Positions 1-10,801 of a stretch of DNA of 64,000 nt are shown here, piece by piece. Where the stretch lies: NCBI GenBank assembly GCA_951217055.1, contig OX578281.1, positions 8,834,447 through 8,898,446 on the forward strand, given 5' to 3'. A program made the position numbers and the translations under genes. Position 1 is the first letter of the stretch. Each line of letters opens with the position of its first letter. The notes under the pieces were generated by a model. It worked only from the letters and a program-made list of their open reading frames with translations. It was not told where the DNA came from and did no database searches. The DNA is from Gerris lacustris (Eukaryota > Arthropoda > Insecta > Hemiptera > Gerridae).

Positions 1-147
1 AGCTAAACACAAACACACATTTATTATGAATCACTTTCGTAATTGAGCGTACTTTATCGTAATGTAACAGTGAGGGAGAGGTTTGTTTATTTTTGTGAAA
101 TAAGAAAAATTATGTTTTTGTTAAATATTATTTATTTAATGTTGTAG

Positions 148-501
148 ATAAAACAGAAGCAACAGAAGCTAAAGGAGCTTCAAAAGGAGTTGACTACTAA
201 AGAAGTCATCCTAAAAGAATTACTTTCACAGCAGACAACATCCGACTTAGAGTTGGAAAACAAGCAGATATCTGAAACTAACGAAAGCTTGAAAGAACGT
301 CTGAAAAAGCTTACATCGGGCAATGTTAAGTTGGTCACAGTAGATGAAAGAAATAAAATCAAAAAAGAACACGAGACCATCACAAATCATCAAAGAAAAA
401 GGAAAAGAATGGCAATGGATATACTCGATTCTATATTAGAAGGCTACCCAAAATCTAAGTCTTGTCTTTATGAAGAAATAGGTGTCGAACTTGACCCATA
501 G
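148..501 (+). CDS. PSMC3IP: Last coding exon of HOP2/PSMC3IP homologue (partial gene)
   Basis: HOP2 (PSMC3IP) pairs with MND1 and stimulates RAD51/DMC1 strand invasion in the nucleus, mainly in meiosis. The exon follows a pyrimidine-rich acceptor ending TTGTAG at 141-147 and encodes 117 residues to the TAG at 499-501. The first part is Lys/Gln/Glu-rich coiled coil. The end matches the conserved HOP2 C-terminus: RKRKRMA, then ILEGYPKSK, then the acidic EEIGVE. The vertebrate protein is about 217 aa, so roughly the C-terminal half is here; the N-terminal winged helix lies upstream of the window. The reading frame is phase 0 at the acceptor. A possible ATTAAA poly(A) signal lies at 528-533. It is transcribed toward MED24. 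Identity rests on recognising the motif by eye. Confidence 0.85.
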   Translation: MKQKQQKLKELQKELTTKEVILKELLSQQTTSDLELENKQISETNESLKERLKKLTSGNVKLVTVDERNKIKKEHETITNHQRKRKRMAMDILDSILEGYPKSKSCLYEEIGVELDP

Positions 502-680
502 CTAGTAAAGTGTTTTTGTTTTTCAAAATTAAACGTACTAATGTTTCAAATTGAATTGATGCTCATTTTTGAGGCTAGATATATAAAAAAATTCATACAT
601 TGTGTTTAAATCAACAAATTGGTATCAAGCTTACATACCCATACATACACGGGTAATTGTTTTTGTGCCATGTAGAGTTT
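502..680. other. HOP2 3' flank
   Basis: AT-rich sequence after the HOP2 stop codon, probably 3' UTR and its flank. ATTAAA at 528-533 is the nearest poly(A)-signal-like hexamer. No other feature seen. Confidence 0.4.
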
Positions 681-732
681 AAATCAAATTATAATTATAA
701 TTAACTACGGGAGACATACAGAGAAAAATAGA

Positions 733-810
733 CCCCAGCACCGGGACTTGAACCACGGGTCTCCTATATATCCGTTACAGGCACTCATACCAACTTAGCT
801 ATACTGGAGA
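733..810 (-). pseudogene. tRNA-like sequence, left arm of foldback copy 1
   Basis: On the minus strand it starts TCTCCAG and has a box A/D-arm stretch (TAGCTAAGTTGGTA), an anticodon-like hairpin with an over-long loop, a box B/T-arm stretch (GGTTCAAGTCC) and a closing CTGGGG that pairs with CTCCAG. The over-long anticodon loop and the imperfect T stem argue against a working tRNA. Confidence 0.6.
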
Positions 811-1008
811 ATGATTTTCTCTGTCGTTACCGATACCAAGTCCCGAATTCTAGCTTTCAATCTTTTCTACAAATCTAGCAAGCCAATATTCACGGCAATA
901 GAACTAGACTGAGAATTAACGCTTATTTGTTGTTGGCTTGCTAGATTTGTAGAAAAGATTGAAAGCTTGGATTCGGGACTTAGTATCGGTAACGACAGAG
1001 AAAATCAT

Positions 1009-1085
1009 TCTCCAGTATTGCTCAGTGGTAAGAGCGCCTATAACGGATATATAGGAGGCCCGTGGTTCAAGTCCCGGTGCTGGGG
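1009..1085 (+). pseudogene. tRNA-like sequence, right arm of foldback copy 1
   Basis: Inverted partner of the left-arm copy. It carries GCTCAGTGGTAAGAGCGCC (box A) and GGTTCAAGTCCCGG (box B). The two arms differ at scattered bases, so they have drifted since formation. Pol III initiation is possible from the boxes; a functional tRNA is unlikely. Confidence 0.6.
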
Positions 1086-1336
1086 TAAATTTTTCTCTGT
1101 ATGTCTCCCGAGTTAATGATAATTATAATTTGGTTTAATCTTTCCGTAGCTCAAACTTAAAAATTTGAACATGTAGAGTTTAGTTTCTCTTAAATTTATT
1201 TTAACATGAGTTCTGTTATATCAATTGTAATAAAACTCCATGCAAATATTGTTTAAAGTATTATTAAAATAAGTTTGTGAAATTTTAACTTCATGGAACC
1301 CCAAGTCTTTGTCCATATGAAGTGAACCATTTATAA

Positions 1337-2122
1337 AAATACACATGCTAGTTACTCGCACAAAAACATACGAGTAGCTCGCAGAGGAGAGCTACTGGCA
1401 TGTGTATACATCAAATAGCATGCGAGTGAAAAGCATGCGAATAAATCGCACGAGGTTTGATTTTTGTCTTGCCAGTGGCACAAGTCGAGGGGAGGGGGAA
1501 CTGATAAGGCACGTGTAAACAGGCCTGCTAGCGCAAGGTTGATAGTAGCTAGCACGAGTCTCCCTCAGCCCTTCAGTCTTCAGTTGCGTTCCTTCCTTTC
1601 GCGTGTGTCTGACAACAACTCAACTTTCTCCGGAAGCATTTGCAATTGATTCCTAAAACCATTGACGTCCCCGAACCGCATTTCATTTAGTAGGCACTGA
1701 CTCGCTCCATGTACCTAATTCCCTTCTAGCTATCCAATCTTTACCCACACTCTTCGTGTTTATTTATTATTTTTCAAATGTTTTAAAGTTCTTTGCAACA
1801 ATGTGGTTAATTTCATTCCACACCGAGACATTCATAAGGTACATTGAAACAATTGTTAAAACTATCAAAATTAATTAAATCAAATACAATTATTTCATAA
1901 TTTATTCCGGCTAAAAGAAGGCGAGAAACGATTGCCTGTTTCAAAACTAGAACTGTGACTGGAATGTGTATTGTCATGTGCTAGTAGCTCGCACAAGACC
2001 TATAATCCGGATGATACTAGCATGCTGTTTCACTGGCAAATGTACACAGCATCTGCAGCATGCCAGCTAATGACGTGCTAGTAACTCGCCACTGGCATGC
2101 TTTTTTACTAGCATGTGTATTT
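1337..2122. mobile_element. MITE-like element with subterminal CTAGTA-CTCGC and CATGC motifs
   Basis: The ends are inverted (AAATACACATGCTAGT at 1337 and its complement ending at 2122). Both ends carry repeated short motifs (GCTAGTTACTCGCA, GAGTAGCTCGC, CTAGTAGCTCGCAC, CTAGTAACTCGCC and several GCATGC/CATGCGAG) in both orientations. About 790 bp, with no transposase. Dense subterminal motifs are typical of hAT and similar elements, but the superfamily is not established. Confidence 0.6.
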
Positions 2123-3092
2123 CCGCCTTAATGGTAGAGTAGAACCCTTCACCAACGGGACCATGTTTACACAAGTAAAATGCAAACACAGTAACCTAAT
2201 AACTTCTTTCTCATTGGGTTAAATATGAATTTCAAAAACATATAAACTGGTAAAACAGTTAAAAAAAAAATTGTGACAATGGTTTATTTCTAAAATTATG
2301 TAATTATTATTTTTTTTCATTTTTTTTCCTTTCATTAAATCAATTCTTGTACATAATACATACAGAAACAAGCGACATTAGCATGTTAATAAACATGGAG
2401 CATTGATTAAAAGTAAAATTATATATATTTATATATATTTTACATATACATATTTTATTTTTATTTTTTTTGCATAATTTATTTTTCTCTGATAGTTATT
2501 TTATTTTTTCTTGTGAGTTTTTCTTTTTTTTTTACACATATATTTGAGCTAGAGCAACATTTGCATTGATTTTTTATTTCTTTTTCAATAATACATTTTT
2601 TTTGTTTCATCTTTAAAAATAATTTAAATAAACAAACAAACAAAAAATATATATATATCGACAAAGATTAAATAATATATATATATAAAAAGAATAAAAG
2701 TAAAAATTCGAGCATAACAAATTTTGGCATTTATTTTTATATATATATTTTTTTTATTATACAATAATAGCAGCTGTAAAAAAATAAAAATTAAACAAAA
2801 CAATTACAGTTAGAAAGAAAGAAAATCATAATCTTATAATTATTATTAATATTATATGAATTGAGTGGTTTTTTATCTTATATATTAAAAAATAAAAATT
2901 TATGAAAAAACATAGCTGATAATGATTAATTTTTTGTGCTAAAATAATATCCCATAGTTATTTATCTTTACTATTATATATATAAGAGAAGGCAAAGAAA
3001 TGGTTCAAATAAGAATAATTAAGTTTTTGTAAAAATAAATAAACTATAATAATAATATAGTGTGGAAGTTTCACAAGTAATACTGTAACCAT
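2123..3092. other. AT-rich low-complexity stretch
   Basis: Very AT-rich with poly(A)/poly(T) runs and short AT repeats around 2420-2760. No coding signal or recognisable repeat seen. Confidence 0.5.
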
Positions 3093-3319
3093 CTTCTTTA
3101 GATTGTTACTCCCCTCATAAAGAAAACAGAGGGGAGTAACAATCTAAAGAAGGTGTATGGAATGTTCTTCTTTAGACTATTATTCCTCTTGTAAAAACAG
3201 AAATGTTATATTCCTTTGTCCCAAAGTACATTGGACTAAACATCATTGTGTCTTAATAGTTATTTAGTTAAAGTCATTTATATTCTAAAACCTTATAGGG
3301 GAGTAACAATCTAAAGAAG
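3093..3319. mobile_element. MITE, CTTCTTTAG...GTTACTCCCC family (copy 1)
   Basis: Starts CTTCTTTAGATTGTTACTCC and ends with the inverted form at 3319. An internal inverted copy (3120-3160) makes a hairpin. Copies occur at 33961-34632 and near 35560-35745. Noncoding. Confidence 0.65.
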
Positions 3320-4373
3320 TACCATTTATTATAAGAACAAAATATTTCTGAAGATTCTTCACAATGTAATAGGAAATTATTGGGACTTACTTAATTCAAG
3401 ATGCTTATCACTGAAATGCCTAAGTTTTAATGACACCTACCGCAGAAAGCCAAGGCGTAGAATTATACCGTTATCTTAAACGTGTGAGCAATTTAAATTC
3501 TAAATATATAATATATATTATATGGGTCGCAATTATTTTAATTATAAAATATTGTTATATTTTAAAGGAATGTCCAAATATAAAAACATTTTTTATTTTA
3601 TTTCAAACATTTGATTAAATATGTACAAATCAATCATTCAAGCACCATCTAAAGTATGAAAGAGAAAGCCTTAACAGTTTAATATTTAAGCAAAGGCTTC
3701 TGTGGAAGGTGTTATCAAAGTTAATTTTAAAAACAGGTATATTATAAGCATTACAAATGATATCAGTGGAAAGCATTTTTTTAAAAAAAATACAACTGAA
3801 ATATCAAAGGTCCTTGGGTGAAAATAGGCTAAATCTATTTGTTTATTGGTACAAATAAAATGCGGTCATGTAAGAACAGTAATATATTCATTTAAAGATA
3901 AAAAACAGAAATTTTACCTGAATGAAGTCTACAATTAAACCCTAACATAATAACTTGCTTCTAAAATAATAAAAAATGAGTATTTCTTTTTACAATAAAA
4001 GAAGAAATCCGTAGCTGAAAATCAAAAGTTATCTATAGAAAAAACTAAATATAAAATCTATAGATAAAATCATTACCTACAAAATTAAATATTTAAAAAA
4101 CTGCAAATAAACGTAAGGATACATCAATAAATGTTATGGCAAATTATCCCAGCGTCAACTTGTAATAAAAATCATGAGAATAAGCAAACGAACTTGAAAT
4201 TTAATATAAAACTAATAATATCCAATATCGTATCTTAGTAACAAAATTAATGGTCCCTTGATAAACCACGGGCGTAGCACGAGCTAGTGAATACACAAAA
4301 GCTAGTGAAAGTTTCATTACAATCATGCTATTTTAAATTTGAGAAATGATATAATAGTTTTTCATATTTGTAG
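3320..4373. other. No recognised feature
   Basis: AT-rich intergenic DNA. One small open frame near 3430-3618 lacks codon structure or similarity I can recognise. Nothing else seen. Confidence 0.4.
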
Positions 4374-4375
4374 TA

Positions 4376-4779
4376 CAGTAGAAACTCACTTACACAACCC
4401 TCAATAACATGACAACCTCAATTACAAGTGCAATTTTCAAATCCCCTTGAGATTGCCATAACACATAATGTTAAATTAACCTCTATAACGCGACTATTAT
4501 TATCCAAACAACCTCAATAACACGGATTTTTTCCAATGCACAACGTAACTCAGAACCTCTATAACAAGTTGTTTCGAGAAGTCAACCTCCATAACACGAC
4601 TCTATACAGGAATGGGTCGACCTTGAACAAGTCTAGACTTGAAAACCCCGCCCTTAACCTTGATAACACGACTGATAGCCAAAATAACCTTGATAACACG
4701 ACCCTCAACAAAAAGAGCACCTCGATAACAAGACTGTTTCCCTAATCCTCTTGAGACACTACTTATCGAGGTTCTACTG
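4376..4779. mobile_element. pogo/Tigger-like MITE (copy 1)
   Basis: Bounded by TA (4374-4375 and 4780-4781), with ends CAGTAGAAACTC and GAGGTTCTACTG. CAGTAGAACCTCG ends on a TA target fit the pogo/Tigger branch of Tc1/mariner. The inside is built from diverged repeats of CCTCNATAACACGAC, resembling the element's own end. 404 bp, noncoding. Copies at 21240-22009 and 25143-25548. Confidence 0.75.
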
Positions 4780-4789
4780 TATATTACCC

Positions 4790-4910
4790 TTTATTTCTAT
4801 ACCATGCTCATTATTATGTATGTCTGTAGGGTATTAATAACTTTAATTCAATCCGTTTTTGACTATATTTCACCTCCTTTAAGGCATTTTCAGGCCTTTA
4901 ACAATTTCTC
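4790..4910. repeat. Arm fragment of the 43-kb foldback family
   Basis: Contains CTGTAGGGTATTAATAAC, TCCGTTTTTGACTATATTTC and ACCTCCTTTAAGGCATTTTC. These match sequence flanking the mariner at 43000-44600 and a segment at 6150-6235. Confidence 0.5.
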
Positions 4911-4922
4911 CTAATGGTAACT

Positions 4923-5617
4923 TAATTAATTTTTCTTAGTTATTTTATTTCTCCGCTATTCACCTGTGTGTCTATACGTAGTCACTATTTATTTAAGTTT
5001 GCTCCCTATACTTCAGTATAATTTAATTTTAAAAAAACAAAGCATTTCCTATTTTTAGGTAGGTCAATTAGGGTATTAATAGTACAAGTTATAATTGACC
5101 TACCTAAAAATAAGAATTAAATAAATAGGGACATCTACTATCTACTAAAAAAACATTTCCTTGTAGAGAAAACAGGTCTATATTATATTTATGATAATAC
5201 TTGATTAATCGATTGAAATATAAAATAGACCATAAAATATTTCCATAATATGGTCATAAATATAATATAGACCTATGAAGTTAGTAGTATTGATTGAGAT
5301 TTTATGGTATTTACTCATAGTGAAGGTTGATAAGAAAAGAAAACACTTTTACTTGTTCAATAATTTTATTGTCAAACCATAAATATATATATATAAGTCA
5401 AAATATATTTATGGTTTGACAATAAAATTATTGAACAAGTAAAAGTGTTTTCTTTTCTTATCAACCTTCACTATAATATAATAGACCTGTTTTCACTACG
5501 AGGAAATGATATTTTTAATTAAATTTTACTGAAGTAAAGGGAATAGACTTAAATAAATAGTGACTATGTACAGATATGCAGGTGAATTGTCGGAAAGAAA
5601 ATAACTAACAATTAATT
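4923..5617. repeat. Nested palindromes (foldbacks inside foldbacks)
   Basis: Outer arms at about 4923-5027 and 5508-5617 are inverted repeats (shared core AGTCACTATTTATTTAAGT). Inside are further palindromes: 5049-5112 (CTATTTTTAGGTAGGTCAAT with its complement), 5152-5187 against 5476-5512 (around GAAAACAGGTCTAT), 5177-5274 (AGGTCTATATTATATTTATG with its complement) and 5318-5474 (two arms of about 70 bp around an AT loop). No coding sequence. Confidence 0.7.
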
Positions 5618-5618
5618 A

Positions 5619-6118
5619 CAAGATAAAAAGAACTTTTTATATACTACGTTTTTAAATTTTCTGTTGAATCATATGTAATGTTGATAATATAATTGTCATT
5701 GTTATAATATAATGTTAGTGAAAAAAATAGTTCCGAATTTATTTACTTCACATAAATGACAACCATCTAGAGAGCTGATCTTAAACCTATAAAAGGACAA
5801 ATCTTTGTACAACGGATCTCCCCAACACCGAATCTAAACTGTGCTATTGATATGCCCCCGTGCAGGGGACAGTAAGAGAATTACAATAACTTGAGGATTT
5901 TCCTAACTAACTTCCATACAGCAAAATTTGCAGAAAACTAATTAAATTCTGCTGAAAGATGGCTAAAAGTATTAAAATAATGCATTGTCATAGTCTTCAG
6001 AGCTATTCTGAAAGTTTCAAATGTCTAGCTACTCGGGAAGTTAGTTAAAAAATGATTACAAGATTTGTACTGGACAAACAAACAAACAAGAAAGCAAGCT
6101 AATAAAAACGTAGTAAAA
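5619..6118. repeat. Dispersed repeat (copy 1 of 2)
   Basis: Matches 57974-58603 over blocks such as GAACTTTTTATATACTACG, ACAACGGATCTCCCCAACAC and AGAAAGCAAGCTAATAAAAA. The two copies differ in the middle by a replaced or inserted block. Type unknown. Confidence 0.6.
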
Positions 6119-6651
6119 TAAATAAAGTTATGGTTTAGGAAAAATTGTTTTGGCCTGAAGATGCCTCAAAGGAGGTAAAATATGGCCAAAAACGGATTGA
6201 CGAAGTTATGAATACCCTACAGACTTGAATACGAATACGATAATAATTTTGTTTTTTATCGATGCACTTGTTAAGAAATACTGAGATTTTCGAAATTAGC
6301 TCTGAAATAATTTTTGAGACCAACATTTGACTTGAGACCTCCATGAAGAATTTTAAATTATATTGATGCATATATTTTAGAAAATGATTGTAACTTGTGT
6401 ATCAGTCTTGGCATGCAGATACCAATGTTTTAAGTAATCCTCACTGAGTAATGTATAACATCTTTATAAGGGCGTACATATGCAATCCTTTGTCTATTAA
6501 GCCATCCATACCAAATACTTCCAAACTTGATAGCATTTTATATGAAATCGGTTGCTAAACCTAATATGGTAGATAAACAAATTGTGTTGGAATCGCCTCT
6601 TAAAGTTAGATAGACCAATTAAAATTATTACTAAACTTAGTTCAGTTTGCT

Positions 6652-7219
6652 TATAGTCCCCAGGCCACCATAAGAAGTAAGTCGCTGATTGATAAAGTTT
6701 TCTTACCTTATGGAATTGCTTATTTATGCCGTGTACGATTGCAACTGGGCGCTGGGCCATTTCTTTTTTGTTGACATGCCAAACTTGCCCTTCTGCAGGA
6801 ACATTGAAAAGAGATTGATAAAGTTTTGATTTTCACAGGATCGTTTAATTAAATTATTTCAAAAACAGTCGTAAAGGTGGCCACCGATAAGAGTGGGCCG
6901 TTTGGGGTGGCCACCGTCTCAAACATATAGCTCTGCGGGGACGTTGAAAAGAAAACGGCCCACTCATATCGGTGGCCACCTTTACCACTGTTTTTTAAAT
7001 AATTTAATTAAACGATCCTGTGAAAATCAAAACTTTATCTATCTCTTTTCAATGTTCCCGCAGAAGGGCAAGTTTGGCATGTCAACAAAAAAGAAATGGC
7101 CCAGCGCCCAGTTGCCATATACCCAATTCATCGGTGGACAAGGCATAAATAAGCGATTCCATAAGGTAAGAAAACTTTATCAATCAGCGACTCACTTCTT
7201 ATGGTGGCCTGTGGACTAT
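6652..7219. mobile_element. Foldback element with long arms
   Basis: Arms of about 245 bp (6652-6895 and about 6950-7219) run from TATAGTCC...GGCCACCATAAGAAGT to a central ACCACC-rich loop with GGTGGCCACC. Both arms carry the same coding-looking phrase (GINK-FHKVRKLYQSAT) followed by a GTAAGAAAAC donor-like context, so a captured exon fragment is possible. I do not recognise the peptide. No transposase seen. Confidence 0.65.
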
Positions 7220-8168
7220 TATATCAATCATCTATAACATTTTCTCCAGTATTTAAAATGATATATTCTTTGAGATAGAACTAAACCAGAAAATAAAATC
7301 TAAACCAAAATTATCTCCAGCTGTAAAAGCACAATCCAAATTAACATATAAGTAAAATTTACATATTTTTATTCATATCAATAAACTTGGAATTAAGATA
7401 AAATACTATAGGAATTATTTTAGCACAGCGGGAATATTATTTCTCTTTATTAAAAAAATTGGGATTATTTTTCTCTTTTCGGCGGGGTGAATAATAAATA
7501 ATGCGCAAGATTATTCTCTTTTTTTATTGTACAAAGGAATGAATTCTATTATTATTTCTTTAATAAATTTAAATCTTTTGAAATTTTATCTTGTCCCTAT
7601 CAATTAATTGATTTTTCTTTTCTTTCTATTTAACTAAATATAATAATTAATAATTATTAATTTGGGGGATTGAAGGGGGAGGGGGGAGAAGAGGAGTAAT
7701 ACCTTAAAGAAGCAATAAAAACAATAGATTACACAAAACTTATTATTTTTTTTTTTTTTTACAATACATCGTTTTGTTGTTCTTTAATATATATTTTTTT
7801 TGTTGGCATAGAAACTTTGAATATATCTTAATTATATGTATTTATAGAAATTCTAAATAAAATAATAAGAAACAAAAAAAAAAAAAGTATTTATATTATA
7901 TGATGTGGAAATAAATACCTAAGATCAAAAGAGAAAACAGCTGAATTTAAAAAAAAATTTAAATAATATGATCTTAAATGTAAATTGCAGGCAATGTTAG
8001 TTGTCAATTTCCTTATGTTAATTATTATTAATCTATGATCATAATCATTTGAAGACCATCATAGTAAAAGTACCAGTTATTAAATGGCTCAAACCAAACT
8101 TCTTATAAAAATTTTGGTTTTAATAAAAACTTACTTCTTTCAATTTAAATCTAAAAGCTGATATTTTA
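7220..8168. other. AT-rich stretch, no recognised feature
   Basis: Low complexity with poly(T)/poly(A) runs near 7745 and 7875 and a short G-rich patch near 7665-7690. No coding signal seen. Confidence 0.45.
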
Positions 8169-9224
8169 TAGCCCAGTCAAATTAGACAAATTAATGACCA
8201 ACATTCGGAATAATTCAAAGTGAGCCGAACTTTTGTGTACACCATTATTTAGTGTTTTCAAACAACATCCGAAAAGTACCCTTGATTTGACCTTGAGCTT
8301 CACGAGTTATAAGGCTCAGATGAGGCCAAAATTTAGTTTTTCGCTTATATCTCCTTCCCTATTGACTTTAGGTATTGGACACTCTTTAGAGAAATTAAAG
8401 GGGAGAAAATGTTGAACAAAAAATTATTTTTTTCTTCATTCCTTATGACTTTTCTCGTAGGTTAACAGTTTTACGCCGATATTCACCCTGAAACGAGAGC
8501 AATTTCCTAAAATTTCAATTTTTTGAAAAAAAAAATTCAAATTTTAAAGTACCACACCTCGGGAACTATTGCACGTACAGAGTTGCCGTAAGTATTAAAT
8601 TGTTGTAAATTTATTGCACTGAAAAACTAGTGTGAAAAATTAACATCGAACAACGCATAGTTTACAAGGTATATAGCATCAACTGAAAATTTTTCAGTTT
8701 TTCACGTATTACGCAAAAAATTGGGGGGGGGGGGGGGGGGGGGGGGGCTTAGGGAGAGGTATTGGGGGAGGGATTCTAGGAGGTGGGGGGTAAATAGAGG
8801 AATGAAAAATTTGGAAGGGGGAGTCAAAAATCTATGAAAAAATAAATATAGGGTGGCTTGAGGTTAGAAATCCCTTATAAAAGAGTTCTTTTGTCCCCTA
8901 ATCCTACTTTATTTTCTATTACCAAATTTTGATCGCTTAACTCAAAAACAGTTGGAGCTAAAAAAAAATGTAAATGAACATTTTTATTGGAAATTTAACG
9001 AAGAACAAACTTGTAAATAACCATAAATCGCCTAATGCCAACACTATTCGAGATATAAGCGAGAAACTTAATTTTGGTATCATTTGAGCCTTATAACTCG
9101 TGAAGCTCAAGGTCAAATCAAGGGTACTTTTCGGATGTTGTCTGAAAACACTAAATAAAGGTGTACACAAAAATTCAGCTCACTTAGAATTATTCCGATG
9201 AAAAATCCTAATTTGACTGGGCTA
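8169..9224. mobile_element. Foldback/MITE with ~200-bp inverted ends and a G25 tract
   Basis: Starts ATAGCCCAGTCAAATTAG and ends with the inverted form. The arms (about 8169-8370 and 9030-9224) share CCGAAAAGTACCCTTGATTT and GAGCTTCACGAGTTATAAGG. The interior has a run of 25 G at 8723-8747 followed by G-rich sequence. No coding capacity. Confidence 0.7.
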
Positions 9225-9445
9225 TTTGACCCATTGATGAAAATGTGTCATTGTTATATTCAATCGCTATTAGCAATTATTTTGATAAATAAATTGATCA
9301 GATACATTCATAATGATAACCATTTTTTAAAAAAGGTACGTCTCTCATCTTTAGATTTTACTTTTGGTAAATTTATTCAATGATTTTTATTAGAGAGAAA
9401 GTAATATATGCCCTGAAAACTTAGAAGCATACATACATACATAAA

Positions 9446-9447
<2 letters not shown>

Positions 9448-9524
<77 letters not shown>
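9448..9524. repeat. (AT)n dinucleotide repeat
   Basis: About 38 uninterrupted AT units flanked by CATACATACATA-type repeats. Confidence 0.95.
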
Positions 9525-9527
<3 letters not shown>

Positions 9528-10800
9528 TACATACACACATACATATATGTGTCCAATATGATGCTGCTTCTAAGAATTTGAGGACCTTTCTCCTATCTAC
9601 TACTGTATAAGTATTTAATTTTTAATATTTTGTTGTTATATTATTTTTACTTACAAAAATAGAAATTTCATTTCTCATGTAAATAAATAAATATATGTAT
9701 ATACTTTTTTTTTTTTTTTCAAGAACTTTTTAAAAACCCTTAAAAAAATAGTCATTAACACAAAAGGACAAGTACACACACACAAAAAAAAGAAAAGAGG
9801 ATAAATATAAAATTTTACTATGAAATTTACATTGTTTTTTTTTGTCATAAAATTATAAGCACAAAAAAAAAATATTATACATAATATATGAATCGCACAC
9901 TAGTCATAATACTCAATTATATATTTTTAACCACATGTAAAAACTAACTACTTAATACATAATTTTTATACTTATATATTATATATTTTATCTACTTAAA
10001 GCAAAAAAATCTAAAAGAAGAAAATAAGGTAAAAAAAAAAAAATTCAAATAGCTCTTAAATTAAGTTGATTTTAAAAGAAAAGTTTAAAAAAATTGCCGT
10101 TTTAAAAAAGGTTATTTAAAAATAGGTAAGGAAAATTTTACTAACAGAAAAGGTAATAGTGACTATTAAATTAGCTTTTGTTACACATCAAACATAGAAT
10201 ATTTAAAGTTTAAAAATTATAAAATGATTAATAAAATAAAAAATGTACGGAATAATCAATTTTTTCGGAATAATTTATTTTCTTTATCAGCTTATCAACG
10301 TTAATGAAGGAAATAAAATAGTACAAAATGTCTTGTTAGTTAGAATTAGCATGATTCTTTTCTTATTTATATAAAATAATTTTTTTTTACAAATTTGAAA
10401 TTTAACACAGATAAAATAACAATAATTAAGGAGCATGTATAAATTAATTATTTTAAAAGGGGATTTTCATATTAACTTGAAAAAATTTTAATTAGATTAA
10501 GTTGATTTTTTTTTTTTTTTTTTTTTTAAGAAATAAGGAATTTTTATGTAATTGTATACTTTATTATATTTAAGGTTACACTATATTCTGATTGTACATA
10601 CTAGATGTAAAATCCAGTCATTAAGGGATAAAATATATCATCTACAGATGATAAATTGGGGTAAATTAATAATTAGATAAGAATATAATTTAATAGATAA
10701 ATTAATTAAATAATGACTGATATTAAATATATATGTATGTAAAAAAGGTATGCAGTAAATTTTATCAGTTTAGTTTAAAAGCACTAAAGCAAATATTTAT
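9525..10800. other. AT-rich stretch, no recognised feature
   Basis: Extremely AT-rich with several homopolymer runs (for example T19 near 10508). No gene or repeat family recognised. Confidence 0.45.
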
Positions 10801-10801
10801 G

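Larger units (their letters stand above)
681..1150. mobile_element. Foldback element with a tRNA-like sequence in each arm (copy 1)
   Basis: Two arms of about 200 bp (roughly 681-890 and 932-1150) are near-perfect reverse complements around a spacer of about 40 bp. From the outside in, each arm has AAATTATAATTA, then CGGGAGACATACAGAG, then a tRNA-like segment, then TTTTCTCTGTCGTTACCGAT and an inner segment ending near GCTTGCTAGATTTGTAG. The tRNA-like parts point inward-to-outward on opposite strands. It has no coding capacity. Relatives are at 30544-30975 and 52366-52981. The outer edges are approximate. Confidence 0.75.

Noticed and set aside
1009..1085. A functional tRNA gene.
   Set aside because: The anticodon loop is too long, the T stem does not pair well and identical architecture recurs in inverted pairs, so it is tRNA-derived repeat sequence.
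9448..9524. CRISPR-like or other regularly spaced array.
   Set aside because: A simple AT repeat. Nowhere in the window are there direct repeats with unique spacers, and the genome is eukaryotic.
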